45,178 nt of DNA from an uncultured Collinsella sp. (GCA_937896835.1 CALBOJ010000094.1:1-45178); one strand, 5' to 3'; shown: positions 16,546 to 26,149, numbered from the stretch's first letter. Numbers and translations: made by a program. The notes: generated by a model not told the origin, from the sequence alone.

Positions 16546-16840
16546 AAGGTAGCCTTTCAAGTAGGTTCGCGCGTGCCCAAGTCCCATTCCGGCACCCGCC
16601 TGGACTGCATCGTAACAGAGTTTTAGCTGCAGTTAAACAAAAAGCTGTTTATTGAAACGCTGCAATTTATTAAAGCGCTCCATATGTGTCACTTCTGTTT
16701 CGAAGCCCGATTAGAGTACCATCCGACCGCTCATCAACCACATCGAACAGAGCGGGCGGTCGGTTGCCACCCGCGAACGTGCCCCCTTCACAACCTGCCC
16801 AAAGGTCCTACAGAAGTTCTCGACAAGCTCCTTCCTTCTC
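16546..16840. other. Intergenic region upstream of ndk
   Basis: No gene is supported here. The ndk-proximal part is AT-rich and holds the likely promoter. A short GACCGC...GCGGTC inverted pair lies near 16729-16762. The rest shows nothing I can name. Confidence 0.5.
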
Positions 16841-16877
16841 TATAACAAAACGGGCGCCCACCGTAGCAGGCACCCGT
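16841..16877 (-). terminator. Rho-independent terminator after argH
   Basis: On the minus strand ACGGGTGCC pairs with GGCGCCCGT (one G-U) and is followed by TTTTGTTATA. Confidence 0.85.
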
Positions 16878-16922
16878 AAAGGCAAGATATGATGAACGCA
16901 CCAGACAGACGCATCCAATAAG

Positions 16923-18353
16923 CTAATTAGCTCCGTGGCCCATCTCGACGACCTTGGTCAACGAGCCAAACACGCCCTCATCGGCCGCAAGCTGCGTCTC
17001 GGCGCGCCCCAACTGCACGGCAACGGCGGCAGGAGCGGTGCCGCCCTCGGTCGTGCGCGCGGCAACGATCGACGGGATGTCGAGCGCCTCGGTAATATCG
17101 CGCTCAAAGAGCGGGCTTGCCTCCTGGAACACCTCAAACGGCAGGTCCTCAAGATTGCAGCCGTGCTTCTCACACATCAGGACCAGATGGCCCACCACGG
17201 CATGTGCCTCACGGAACGGCAGACCACGCTTAGCCAGGTAATCGGCAACATCGGTGGCGGCAAGATGCCCCACGCCGCACTCGCGCGCCATGGCATCCTC
17301 GTTGACGGTCCAGGTCGAAATCATTCCGGCCATAACGGACAGGCACTGCATGAGCGTGTGAGCGGTATCGAGCGCGCCCTCCTTGTCCTCCTGCAAGTCC
17401 TTGTTATAAGCGAGCGGCAGGCCCTTCATGGTTACCAGCAGCTGCACCAGGTTGCCGTACACGCGACCGCTCTTACCGCGGATAAGCTCGGCAAAGTCGG
17501 GATTCTTCTTCTGCGGCATGATGGACGAGCCAGTGGAGTAGGAGTCTGAAAGCGTGATAAAGCCAAATTCGGAGCTCGACCACAGCACGATCTCCTCGGA
17601 AAGACGCGACAGGTGCATCGCCATGACGGATCCGGCGTAATGCAAATCGAGCAGGAAATCACGGTCGGAAACCGCATCGAGCGAGTTGGGAATCACGCCC
17701 GCAAAGCCAAGTTCGGCAGCCGTCATCTGGCGATCGAGCGGATAGCTCGTACCGGCAAGCGCGGCAGCACCCAGCGGGCAGTTGTCAGCGGCATCAAAGG
17801 CGGCCTTCAGACGTGTAAAGTCGCGCGCGAACATCCAGGAATACGCCAGCAGATGATGTGACAGCAGCACGGGCTGAGCATGCTGCATGTGCGTGTAACC
17901 CGGCAGAATCACCTTGTCGTACTTCTTGGCCGCATCCACCAGCACGTGGCGCAACTGCAGGTTGGCCTCCATGAGCTCCTTGGCCAACGCCTTGACGCCC
18001 AGGCGCGTATCGGTCGCCACCTGGTCGTTGCGCGAACGTCCGGTATGCAAGCGCTTGCCGGCCTCGCCGATGCGACGCGTCAGCTCGCTCTCGATGGACA
18101 TATGGATGTCCTCGTCGTTGATATCGAAGGTGAAGTTGCCGGCATCGATATCCTGTTCGATTCCGGTCAGGCCCTCGGCAATCGCCTGCTCATCCTCGGC
18201 GCTGATAATGCCCTGGGCCGCCAGCATCTTGGCATGTGCCTTAGATCCGGCGATATCCTGCTTATAGAGATGTTTGTCAACCGGCAACGACGCGCCAAAC
18301 TCCTGCGTGACCTCGGCCACGCCTGCCTCAAAACGACCGCCCCAAAGAGCCAT
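16923..18353 (-). CDS. argH: Argininosuccinate lyase
   Basis: ArgH splits argininosuccinate into arginine and fumarate, the last step of arginine synthesis. The 476-residue protein has ALWGGRFE at its start, TGRSRNDQVATD near 100, GYTHMQHAQP near 155 and the fumarase/lyase signature GSSIMPQKKNPD near 277. I used ATG 18353, with AAGGGG 8 nt upstream; two in-frame starts further up (18371, 18428) give no conserved residues. It follows argG on the same strand with a possible small gene between them. A terminator lies after it. Confidence 0.96.
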   Translation of the reverse strand: MALWGGRFEAGVAEVTQEFGASLPVDKHLYKQDIAGSKAHAKMLAAQGIISAEDEQAIAEGLTGIEQDIDAGNFTFDINDEDIHMSIESELTRRIGEAGKRLHTGRSRNDQVATDTRLGVKALAKELMEANLQLRHVLVDAAKKYDKVILPGYTHMQHAQPVLLSHHLLAYSWMFARDFTRLKAAFDAADNCPLGAAALAGTSYPLDRQMTAAELGFAGVIPNSLDAVSDRDFLLDLHYAGSVMAMHLSRLSEEIVLWSSSEFGFITLSDSYSTGSSIMPQKKNPDFAELIRGKSGRVYGNLVQLLVTMKGLPLAYNKDLQEDKEGALDTAHTLMQCLSVMAGMISTWTVNEDAMARECGVGHLAATDVADYLAKRGLPFREAHAVVGHLVLMCEKHGCNLEDLPFEVFQEASPLFERDITEALDIPSIVAARTTEGGTAPAAVAVQLGRAETQLAADEGVFGSLTKVVEMGHGAN

Positions 18354-18471
18354 GGAACCGTCCCCTTTCATCAAATCCCAAAACAAGCGCCCAAAGCAAT
18401 GCGCCCTGTCGCTAAAGCGATTTCTCAACCGCTAGTTTTGCATATTCCCCACCATGTGCGAGGCCATATAG

Positions 18472-18642
18472 CTAATTTGCAAAGAAGTGACGCGCCATGC
18501 ACTTGGCGCCCAGCGTCTCCCTCCGAATGTTGCCCTGCGAACCATCGATCCAGGCCTTTAGGCTCATAGGAACGTCCTCGACCTTTGCAGCATCGAACTC
18601 GGGCGCGAGGGCAAGTAAAGCATGCGCGATAGCATTGAACAT
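18472..18642 (-). CDS. Candidate 56-residue protein between argG and argH
   Basis: The frame starts at ATG 18642 with GGGAG 8 nt upstream and encodes MFNAIAHALLALAPEFDAAK..., ending in RETLGAKCMARHFFAN. Most codons end in G or C, as in neighbouring genes. A TTGACG hexamer (18676-18681, minus strand) lies just upstream, so it may have its own promoter shared with argH. It has no signal peptide or membrane segment. I do not recognise the family. It may be a real small protein or a leader of argH. Confidence 0.45.
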   Translation of the reverse strand: MFNAIAHALLALAPEFDAAKVEDVPMSLKAWIDGSQGNIRRETLGAKCMARHFFAN

Positions 18643-18692
18643 AATGGATACTCCCCATATATATAGGCGCAGGGCCGTCAAATTGATAGGAG

Positions 18693-18722
18693 GAGCCCCG
18701 CCGGACAACCCCGGCGGGGCTC
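18693..18722. other. Perfect 12-bp hairpin between argG and the small gene
   Basis: GAGCCCCGCCGG pairs with CCGGCGGGGCTC around a 6-nt loop. No T-run follows on either strand. It may act as an attenuator, a processing or stabilising stem, or a weak terminator after argG. Confidence 0.6.
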
Positions 18723-18875
18723 GGACTCAGCCGCAGACGCGGCATCATATATGCGGGCGGAACGTAGGGGCCACCGATGTTAAGAAGTGTCAGCAAGCAT
18801 AACGAAAGGTAGGGACCCCATGCGCCCGTTATGTATCACGCGGATGGGCCGCGCGGATACCAAAGGAAGGAGGCG

Positions 18876-20102
18876 CTAGGCCTGGGCGGCAGCAGAGCTG
18901 GGGCCCTGGACCTTAGCCCACGTCTTGAGCGACAGCGTATCGATCTCGATAAAGCCGGCGCTGGCCTTCTCGTCAAACGTAGTGTCGCGGTCGTAGGTAG
19001 CCAGACCGTAGTCATACAGGCTAAACGGGCTCTTGCGGCCGACGACATGGCAGTTGCCCTTAAAGAACTTCAGACGGACGGTGCCGGTCACGAACTTCTG
19101 GGTGTCGGCCATAAAGGCATCGAGCGCGTTTTTGAGCGGGCTGTACCACTGGCCGTTGTACACGGCGGTGGCCCAATCCTGCTCGAGCTTAATCTTGGTC
19201 TTGAGCAGGTCGCCCTCGACGCAGATGTCCTCGAGCGCCTTGTGGGCGGTGATGAGCGTCAGGGCGCCAGGAACCTCGTAGCACTCACGGCTCTTGAGGC
19301 CCACCAGACGATCCTCGACCAGGTCGAGACGGCCAAAGCCGTTGTCACCCGAAATCTTGTTGAGGGCGATGACGATCTCGGAGAGTTTCATCTTCTTGCC
19401 ATCGACGGCGACGGGCTTGCCCGCCTCAAACTCAATCTCGGTGTAGGTCGGGGTGTCCGGCGTGTCCTCGGGGTTCTTGGTCATAACCCAGGCGTCGTCG
19501 AGCGGCTCGTTCCAGGGATCCTCCAGGTGACCGCACTCGATGGCGCGACCCCACAGGTTGTCGTCGATGGAATAGGGGTTGTCGTTGGCGCCCTCGGGAA
19601 CCGGCACGTTGTGGGCGTGAGCATAGGCAACCTCATCGGGACGGCACTTCAGATCCCACTCGCGAACCGGGGCGATAACCTTAAGCTCGGGGTCGAGGGC
19701 CTTGACGGCAGCCTCAAAACGAACCTGGTCGTTACCCTTGCCGGTGCAGCCGTGGGCGACGTAGGTCGCGCCAAACTCGTGAGCGACCTCGACAAGCTTC
19801 TTGGCGAGCAGCGGGCGAGACAGCGCGGAGAGCAGCGGGTACTTGTTCTCGTACATGGAGTTTGCGGCGATGGCCTTAGTCAGGAACTCATCGGAGAACT
19901 CGTCGCGCAGGTCGAGCACCTGGCAATCGAGAACGCCCAGGTCAAGCGCCTTCTGCTTCTTGGCATCCAAGCCGGTCTCCTCCTGGCCCACGTTGCCGCA
20001 GACGCAAACGACATCGAGATTCTTCTCGTCCTGGAGCCACTTGACACATACGGATGTATCAAGACCACCGGAATATGCGAGAACGACTTTTTCCTTGCTC
20101 AT
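18876..20102 (-). CDS. argG: Argininosuccinate synthase
   Basis: ArgG joins citrulline and aspartate using ATP. The 408-residue protein opens with VVLAYSGGLDTSV, the PP-loop ATP site at about residues 6-18, and has ATYVAHGCTGKGNDQVRFE near 113-131 and SIDDNLWGRAIECG near 178. Its length fits the family (about 400). ATG 20102 has AAAGG 8 nt upstream. It precedes the candidate small gene and argH on the same strand, so the two arginine steps are probably co-regulated. I could not identify a clear ArgR box upstream. Confidence 0.97.
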   Translation of the reverse strand: MSKEKVVLAYSGGLDTSVCVKWLQDEKNLDVVCVCGNVGQEETGLDAKKQKALDLGVLDCQVLDLRDEFSDEFLTKAIAANSMYENKYPLLSALSRPLLAKKLVEVAHEFGATYVAHGCTGKGNDQVRFEAAVKALDPELKVIAPVREWDLKCRPDEVAYAHAHNVPVPEGANDNPYSIDDNLWGRAIECGHLEDPWNEPLDDAWVMTKNPEDTPDTPTYTEIEFEAGKPVAVDGKKMKLSEIVIALNKISGDNGFGRLDLVEDRLVGLKSRECYEVPGALTLITAHKALEDICVEGDLLKTKIKLEQDWATAVYNGQWYSPLKNALDAFMADTQKFVTGTVRLKFFKGNCHVVGRKSPFSLYDYGLATYDRDTTFDEKASAGFIEIDTLSLKTWAKVQGPSSAAAQA

Positions 20103-20656
20103 GGCTGTTTCCTTTCGCCCTTGGTAGCTAGTTAGAACATCGGTCAGTTGCAAGTCATTTCGAGGTCAAAAAACCGTGCAATATCAGGTTAAATAGCAAA
20201 AAGCAGCACAGCATGCCCTAGAAACATGCGTTTATATCGTGCTAAAACCCAACGACCCCAAAATGACTCTGTTGGGGCATTTCACCCCATACGAACAGAG
20301 ACGATTGTTATCGTCGTCGGGAAATTGCGCGCTGGCGTCGGATGGCATTATCTGCAGTGGTGATGATCTTTACGAACTGCATCTGCCTCTCCTTTCACCT
20401 ATCGCCGGGCGCAATTCTAATATCGTAAACGGTACCTTTTCTTCGGTAAGCGGTTGTATTTCCGTCTCCGTTTTCGATGGTCGCTATATTACGCTAAAGT
20501 GCCCGCAGCACAAGCGACAAATTCAAATTTCTGAAAAGTTTTTTCATTACTTTGTGAAGCGTGGTGCAAATACGCTCCGTTCCTGCGACAATACGCTCAG
20601 TTACTGGTTGATGGTTATAACGTCTGAAACAATTTCGAAACGAAAGGCGCGCTTTT
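20103..20656. other. AT-richer 554-bp region between argG and a HAD gene
   Basis: This divergent gap is clearly more AT-rich than its neighbours. A plus-strand open frame of about 150 codons spans 20239-20697, but it overlaps the next gene, has no ribosome binding site and uses atypical codons, so I do not call it. A short CCCCAA/TTGGGG hairpin lies at 20252-20277. The region must contain the argG and HAD promoters; it may also hold a decayed gene. Confidence 0.5.
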
Positions 20657-21484
20657 ATGCAAACTTACGAATCGGACACCAATATCGGAAGCATTAAGAT
20701 TCTCGCCGTCGACATGGACAAGACGCTGCTCACCGACAAGCGCGTGTTGCCGCAGGGTCTTGATGAGCGCCTGGACAAGCTCGCCGACGCAGGCATTGTA
20801 TTCTGCCCCGCCAGCGGACGCCCCGCCCCCAAACTCGAGGAAATGTTCGAAAACATTAAGAACCGCCTTGCTTTTTGTCCCGACAACGGAGCCTGCGTCA
20901 TCTATCGCGGCAGCTATATCTATAAGAGCAACATCGATGTGGCGCTGTATCAGCAGGTGCTCGCCCGTGCCTCGGAGGACCCGCGTGCCGTTCCCGTCTT
21001 GTGCTGCTACGACGAGTTCTATGTGCTCGCCCGCGACCATCAGTACCACGACGAGATCAGCGTGTACTACAACACGATCAACTACGTCGATAGCTTTGAG
21101 GGCCTTGATATCGAGTCCAACAAGATTTCGATCTTCTTCCCCGCCTACGATGCCGAGCCAGCGTTTCGCGAGGACTACAGCCCCGAGTTCTCGGACAAGC
21201 TCTACGTCACCAACGCCGGGCGCGAGTGGATCGACTTCATGAACCTGGGCGTCGACAAGGGGTCGGGCGTCGCGCACCTGTGCGACCACCTGGGCATCGA
21301 TATCGCCGACGCCGCCGCCGTGGGCGACACCTACAACGATATTCCCATGCTCGAGCGCGTCGGGCATAGCTTTATCGTGGACAATGCCGAGGAGCACATG
21401 AACGCGCATGCCAAATGGCGCATTCCGAGCAACAACGACGGGGGCGTACTGACGCTCATCGACGCCATCTTGGCGGCTCGTTAA
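20657..21484 (+). CDS. Cof-type HAD-IIB phosphatase
   Basis: This 275-residue protein belongs to the Cof/YbjI group of HAD hydrolases. It has ILAVDMDKTLL near residues 15-25 (motif I), CPASGRPAPKL near 50-60 (motif II), VDKGSGVAHL near 199 (motif III Lys) and AAVGDTYNDIPML near 218-230 (motif IV). The C2 cap lies between motifs II and III. ATG 20657 has AAAGG 9 nt upstream. Such enzymes dephosphorylate sugar phosphates, flavin or PLP; the substrate here is unknown. Two nested hairpins follow it, at least one likely a terminator. Confidence 0.88.
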   Translation: MQTYESDTNIGSIKILAVDMDKTLLTDKRVLPQGLDERLDKLADAGIVFCPASGRPAPKLEEMFENIKNRLAFCPDNGACVIYRGSYIYKSNIDVALYQQVLARASEDPRAVPVLCCYDEFYVLARDHQYHDEISVYYNTINYVDSFEGLDIESNKISIFFPAYDAEPAFREDYSPEFSDKLYVTNAGREWIDFMNLGVDKGSGVAHLCDHLGIDIADAAAVGDTYNDIPMLERVGHSFIVDNAEEHMNAHAKWRIPSNNDGGVLTLIDAILAAR

Positions 21485-21495
21485 CGTGGCTCGTC

Positions 21496-21624
21496 GGACC
21501 TGGCCGGGTGGCATGGGTTATCTTTTCGCTCGGTCAGGTCCTGCGCAAGACGAAAGCCACATTAAGTGGCTTTCTTTGCGTGCGGAATCTACGAAAAGTT
21601 AACCCGTGCCGCCCGGCCAGGCCC
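21496..21624. repeat. Large palindrome E enclosing a hairpin
   Basis: Arms of 22 bp (21499-21520 and 21600-21621, two T-to-C differences that still pair as G-U) continue past a single T/T mismatch into CTTTTCG/CGAAAAG. The 63-nt interior holds GAAAGCCAC/GTGGCTTTC (21552-21574) followed by TTTG, a probable terminator of the HAD gene. Its build matches palindrome F at 35479. Confidence 0.85.
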
Positions 21625-21692
21625 TAGGTTTACTTTCCTGCCGCCAAGATGGCGTCTTGAGTGTCTAGATACTTAGCTGAAATGATTTGAGC

Positions 21693-21733
21693 AGAGGGGA
21701 GCCCCTTGTTGGAAGGGGCTCCCCTCTGTTTTG
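21693..21733 (+). terminator. Rho-independent terminator, plus strand
   Basis: AGAGGGGAGCCCCT pairs perfectly with AGGGGCTCCCCTCT across 7 nt and is followed by GTTTTGG. It backs up termination downstream of the HAD gene. Confidence 0.75.
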
Positions 21734-21828
21734 GTTACTGTGGGACAAATTAATCAGTAGTGTTTGTCCCAAATCTTAAGTATGTGGGGGCTTGCGTCTT
21801 GGGCGAGCTTGCCTTACCGAGTGCTTTC

Positions 21829-24573
21829 CTATTTGGCGTCGGCCCAGGTTACTCCGGTTGAGGCTTCGGCGATTAGGGGTACTCGGAGGTCTACGACGTG
21901 TTCCATGACGTCGCGGACCATGGTGGTTAGGCGCTCGACTTCATCGACGGGGCACTCAAAGTCCAGTTCGTCGTGTACCTGCAGGATCATGTGGGCGGCA
22001 AAGCCCTCTTCTTCCAGGCGGCGGCTTACGCGGGCCATGGCGATCTTGATGATGTCGGCGGCGGTGCCCTGCATGGGGTGGTTCATGGCCGTGCGCTCAC
22101 CAAAGCCGCGGAGCTGTGGGTTTTTGGCCTTGAGCTCGGGAATATGGCGTCTGCGGCCATACATGGTCTCGGCATAGCCCGTCTGCTTGGCTCGCGCCAC
22201 CACATTGTCGAGGAACGTGCGCACGCCCGGGTAGGCCTCGTAGTAGCGATCGATCATGTCGCGCGCCTCGGCCATCGAGATGTGCAGCGACTGCGACAGT
22301 CCATAGGCCTGCTGGCCGTACACGATGCCAAAGTTCACGGCCTTGGCGCGGCTACGCAGGTCGGGTGTCACCTCGGACACCGGCACGCCAAATACGCGCG
22401 CGGCCGTCTCGGCATGGAAGTCCTCGCCCTCGTTGAAGGCGCGCACCAGGTGCTCGTCACCCGAAAGATGCGCGAGCAGGCGCAGCTCGATCTGCGAGTA
22501 GTCCACCGCCAAAAAGACGCTGCCCTCGCCCGCCGAGAACGCCGTCTTGACGGTACGCCCCAGCTCCGAGCGCGTCGGAATGTTTTGCAGATTGGGGTCG
22601 CTCGAAGACAAACGCCCCGTCGCGGTGATGGTCTGGTTGTACGTGGTGTGCACACGCCCGTCACCACGGCGCAGCGGGCCCAGCGTGTCCAGATAGGTCG
22701 ACTTAATCTTGGACTTCTCACGCCAGTCCAAAATCAGGCGCACGATCTCGTGGTCGCGGGCAAGGTCGCTCAGCACCTTGGCGTTGGTCGAATAGTAGCC
22801 GCGCTTGGTCTTTTTGAGGCCCTTGGTCGGAAGTCCCATAACATCAAACAGCACGTGCGAGAGTTGCATGGGGCTGCCGATGTTAAAGGTCTCGTCGCCG
22901 GCCAGGTCGCGAATGCTGCGCTCGACATCGGCAATCTGGGTCGCCAGGCCCTCGGACAGACTGTGCAGGCGGTCGGGGTCCACGAGCATGCCCGCGCGCT
23001 CCATCTTGGCAAGCACCGGCACGAGCGGCATCTCGATCCCATCGAACACGTTGGCGGCGTTCTCGCGGGCCATGCGGTCACGCAGCGGTGCAACCAGCGC
23101 CAGCGTCAAGGCCGCCGTGCGAGCGGCGGGCGCAGGAGCGTCCTCGCCAGCACCCTCTGCGCCGCGCGCCGCAGGCAGCGCCATCTGCAGATACGTATCG
23201 GCCAGATACACCTCGTCAAACTCGGAGCGGTCGGAATCCAACAGGTAGGCGGCAACAACGGTATCGAAGATGCGCGTGGAATCGACTGCCAGCGGATCCA
23301 TGAGCTCGAGCTCAGAAGAATCGATGGGCGAAAGCTCATGCAGAAGCGCCTTCATATCCGGGCTCGCCACACGGCCTTCCATAAACAGACGCGCGAGCAC
23401 GCCGGCAATCACGCCGTGGGCGAAGTTGAAGCCCTCAACCTCAGCCGCCGCACCGCTGTCGCCCTCCTCGAGCGCAAACAGGCCCCTGGACGTCGCCAAC
23501 CACAGCGTGCGCGTCAGCCCAAAGAGCGCGCCCTCTTCCTTGTCATCGTCCACCACGGCGGCGACCCACTCGCCGGCATCAATCACGCGGGAGACCTCAG
23601 CCGCAACGGCACCAAGCGCGCCAGCATCGCCGGCGGCTGCGCGCAAAACGGCGGGAATCTCAAACGTGCTGGCAGCTGCCCCGCCCTCGCCGCCGATCAG
23701 CGCCAAGAAACGGTTCTGCATGGCGGTGATACCAAGCGTGCCCAGCGCCGCGGAAACCTCATCGGCGGAAAACGCCGGGAAGGACGTCGCCTCAAAATCG
23801 AGCTCAACGGGTGCATCGGTGCGGATGGTAGCCACCTTACGGCTCAGCAGCGCGTCGTCGATGTGTGCGCGCAGGTTTTCTCCCATCTTGCCCTTGACCT
23901 CGTCAGCATGCGCGATGACCTCGTCAAGGCTGCCGTACTGCGTGATGAGCGCACTCGCCTTTTTGGGGCCGATGCCCGGTACGCCGGGAATGTTGTCCGA
24001 CGTATCGCCCTTCAGACCGTAAAAATCGGGCACGAGCGCCGGCGTGATGCCGTGATACAGGTCGTCCACGCTCTCGGGCGTCATGATCGCCACGTCGGAC
24101 AGGCCCTTGCGAGTCGAGACCACGTTGACGTGCTCGGTCACGAGCTGATACATGTCGCGGTCGCCGGTCACCAGCAGCATGTCGCAGCCGGCCTCCTCGC
24201 CCAGGCGCGCCATGGTTCCCAGGATATCGTCGCCTTCCCAGCCCTCGGACTGCAAAATGGGCACGTTGAGCGCGGCGAGCAGCTCCTTGATCATGGGGAA
24301 CTGCGCGTGCAGGTCGGGGTCCATGGGCGGGCGCTGCGCCTTGTACTGCGGCAGCATCTCCATACGCACGCGCGGCTTGCCCTTGTCAAACGCCACGACA
24401 ACGCCGTCGGGATTAAAGGCATCGATCATCTTGAGGAACATGTTCAGAAAACCAAAGATCGCGTTGGTGGGGCGACCGTCCGGCGCGTTCATGGTCGGCG
24501 GCACGGCGTGGAAGGCGCGATGCATGAGCGAGTTGCCGTCGATGGCGGCAAAGGTACGGCGCTTTTCAGACAT
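21829..24573 (-). CDS. polA: DNA polymerase I
   Basis: Pol I fills gaps and removes RNA primers. The 914-residue protein has an N-terminal 5'-3' exonuclease domain (FAAIDGNSLMHRAFHA; GLKGDTSDNIPGVPGIGPKKA near 192), a middle domain that lacks the DxE residues of an active 3'-5' exonuclease, and a polymerase domain with motif A DYSQIELRLLAH near 689, motif B RAKAVNFGIVYGQ near 742 and motif C LQVHDELDFE near 861. Proofreading is therefore probably lost, as in many gram-positives. ATG 24573 has GAGG 8 nt upstream. The last 20 or so codons use A-ending codons, unlike the rest. Confidence 0.96.
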   Translation of the reverse strand: MSEKRRTFAAIDGNSLMHRAFHAVPPTMNAPDGRPTNAIFGFLNMFLKMIDAFNPDGVVVAFDKGKPRVRMEMLPQYKAQRPPMDPDLHAQFPMIKELLAALNVPILQSEGWEGDDILGTMARLGEEAGCDMLLVTGDRDMYQLVTEHVNVVSTRKGLSDVAIMTPESVDDLYHGITPALVPDFYGLKGDTSDNIPGVPGIGPKKASALITQYGSLDEVIAHADEVKGKMGENLRAHIDDALLSRKVATIRTDAPVELDFEATSFPAFSADEVSAALGTLGITAMQNRFLALIGGEGGAAASTFEIPAVLRAAAGDAGALGAVAAEVSRVIDAGEWVAAVVDDDKEEGALFGLTRTLWLATSRGLFALEEGDSGAAAEVEGFNFAHGVIAGVLARLFMEGRVASPDMKALLHELSPIDSSELELMDPLAVDSTRIFDTVVAAYLLDSDRSEFDEVYLADTYLQMALPAARGAEGAGEDAPAPAARTAALTLALVAPLRDRMARENAANVFDGIEMPLVPVLAKMERAGMLVDPDRLHSLSEGLATQIADVERSIRDLAGDETFNIGSPMQLSHVLFDVMGLPTKGLKKTKRGYYSTNAKVLSDLARDHEIVRLILDWREKSKIKSTYLDTLGPLRRGDGRVHTTYNQTITATGRLSSSDPNLQNIPTRSELGRTVKTAFSAGEGSVFLAVDYSQIELRLLAHLSGDEHLVRAFNEGEDFHAETAARVFGVPVSEVTPDLRSRAKAVNFGIVYGQQAYGLSQSLHISMAEARDMIDRYYEAYPGVRTFLDNVVARAKQTGYAETMYGRRRHIPELKAKNPQLRGFGERTAMNHPMQGTAADIIKIAMARVSRRLEEEGFAAHMILQVHDELDFECPVDEVERLTTMVRDVMEHVVDLRVPLIAEASTGVTWADAK

Positions 24574-24684
24574 ATTGAATACCTCGCTTTGGGCTGGGCA
24601 CGGTTTGCTCACACCAGTTTACACGCTCCCCGCCCCGCGGCCACCGCACATCAGGCTTCCCTGCCGCCGCGGGCCCGCGCGTGA

Positions 24685-24690
24685 TACGAT
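24685..24690 (+). promoter_or_regulatory. Extended -10 of the M18 aminopeptidase gene
   Basis: TGATACGAT gives a TG-extended -10 (hexamer TACGAT), 49 nt upstream of the ATG. Confidence 0.5.
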
Positions 24691-24739
24691 GGCTCACGGT
24701 ACATCAACCAGCACGATCAATCCGAAAGGAGCCTGCGTC

Positions 24740-26137
24740 ATGGAGCGTCCCAGCGCATGGAAAAAGTACACGCCACAGCAGATCGAGGAGCTCGAGGAGC
24801 TTTGCCGCGGCTATAAGCAGTTTTTGAGCGAGAACAAGACCGAGCGCCTGTGCGTCAAGACCGGCATCAAGATGGCCGAGGAGGCGGGATACGTCGACCT
24901 GGAGACCGTGATCGCCGAGGGCCGCGAGCTCAAGGCAGGCGACAAGGTGTACGCCGCCAACCACGGCAAGGACCTTATGCTCGTCAACCTGGGCACCGCC
25001 CCGCTCGAGCAGGGCTTTAACATCCTGGGCGCCCACGTGGACTCGCCGCGCCTGGACCTTAAGCAGAATCCCGCCTTCGAGGCCGGCGACATGGCCTACC
25101 TCGACACGCACTACTACGGCGGCGTCAAGAGCTACCACTGGGTAGCCTCCCCGCTCGCACTCGTGGGCGTCATCTGCAAAAAGGACGGTACCACCGTCGA
25201 CATCAATATCGGCGACAAGGCGGACGACCCGGTCTTTACCATCTCCGATCTGCTGATCCACCTCTCGAGCGAGCAGATGTCCAAGCCCGCCAAGGACGCC
25301 GTCGATGCCGAGATCCTCGACGTGATCGTGGGCGGCCGCCCCGTCAAGTTTGACGAGGACGACAAGGACGCCCCTAAGGAGCCCGTCAAGCAGATGTTCC
25401 TGGACATCCTTAAGGAGCAGTACGACGTCGAGGAGGAGGACTTCCTCTCCGCCGAGATCGAGGTCGTGCCCGCCGGCCCCGCCCGCGACATGGGCCTCGA
25501 CCGCTCTATGATTCTGGGTTATGGCCATGACGACCGCGTTTGCGCCTACCCCTCCATGCTCGCCCAGATCAACGCGGCCAATGTCGAGCGCACGAGCATC
25601 ACGCTCATCGTCGACAAGGAGGAGATCGGTTCCGTGGGTGCCACCGGCATGACGAGCCGCTTCTTCGAGAACACCGTCGCCGAGATCATGACGCTCGCCG
25701 GCGAGGATAGCCCGCTGGCCCTGCGCCGCGCGCTCGCCCGCAGCCGCATGCTCTCCTCCGACGTGTCCGCCGGCTTCGACCCGGGCTACGCCGGCAAGTT
25801 CGAAACCAAGAACGCAGCCTTTATGGGTCGCGGCCTGTGCTTTAACAAGTACACGGGCAGCCGCGGCAAGGGCGGCTCTAACGACGCCGACGCCGAGTAT
25901 GTGGCCCTCATCCGCGACATCATGGACGAGGCCGGCGTGGACTTCCAGACCTGTGAGCTCGGTCGCGTCAACGCGGGCGGCGGCGGCACCATTGCCTACA
26001 TCATGGCCAAGTATGGCATGAACGTCATCGACTCCGGCGTTGCCGTCCTGTCCATGCACGCCCTGTGGGAAGTCGCCAACAAGGCCGATATCTACGAGGC
26101 CTATCGCGGCTACAAGGCCTTCATCGAGCGCGCGTAA
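24740..26137 (+). CDS. M18-family aminopeptidase
   Basis: This 465-residue zinc peptidase removes N-terminal residues in the cytoplasm. Metal-binding segments of M18 are visible: NILGAHVDSPRLDLK near 94-108 (His and Asp), IVDKEEIGSVGATG near 292-305 (Glu pair) and GYGHDDRVCAYPS near 259-271; the C-terminal metal ligand His lies near MHALWEVANKAD. Internal LSSDVSAGFDPGY and NKYTGSRGKGGSNDAD also fit. ATG 24740 has AAAGGAG 8 nt upstream. It is divergent from polA. A REP-like palindrome and yaaA follow. It resembles ApeA/Lap4-type aminopeptidase I. Confidence 0.92.
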   Translation: MERPSAWKKYTPQQIEELEELCRGYKQFLSENKTERLCVKTGIKMAEEAGYVDLETVIAEGRELKAGDKVYAANHGKDLMLVNLGTAPLEQGFNILGAHVDSPRLDLKQNPAFEAGDMAYLDTHYYGGVKSYHWVASPLALVGVICKKDGTTVDINIGDKADDPVFTISDLLIHLSSEQMSKPAKDAVDAEILDVIVGGRPVKFDEDDKDAPKEPVKQMFLDILKEQYDVEEEDFLSAEIEVVPAGPARDMGLDRSMILGYGHDDRVCAYPSMLAQINAANVERTSITLIVDKEEIGSVGATGMTSRFFENTVAEIMTLAGEDSPLALRRALARSRMLSSDVSAGFDPGYAGKFETKNAAFMGRGLCFNKYTGSRGKGGSNDADAEYVALIRDIMDEAGVDFQTCELGRVNAGGGGTIAYIMAKYGMNVIDSGVAVLSMHALWEVANKADIYEAYRGYKAFIERA

Positions 26138-26149
26138 CCAACCCTTCAT

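Larger units (their letters stand above)
21485..21828. other. 344-bp intergenic region rich in hairpins
   Basis: No gene is present. It contains the large palindrome at 21496-21624 with its inner hairpin, a terminator at 21693-21733 and a further inverted repeat at 21741-21781 (TGGGACAAA arms around 23 nt). Confidence 0.7.

Noticed and set aside
20239..20697. An open frame of about 152 codons upstream of the Cof-type HAD gene
   Set aside because: It overlaps the start of a real gene, lacks a ribosome binding site and has atypical codons. It is kept only as an unexplained region.
21973..24684. A plus-strand open frame of about 900 codons opposite polA
   Set aside because: It is the antisense shadow of polA; high GC in third positions removes stop codons. 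It has no family motifs, and polA has all its catalytic motifs on the other strand.
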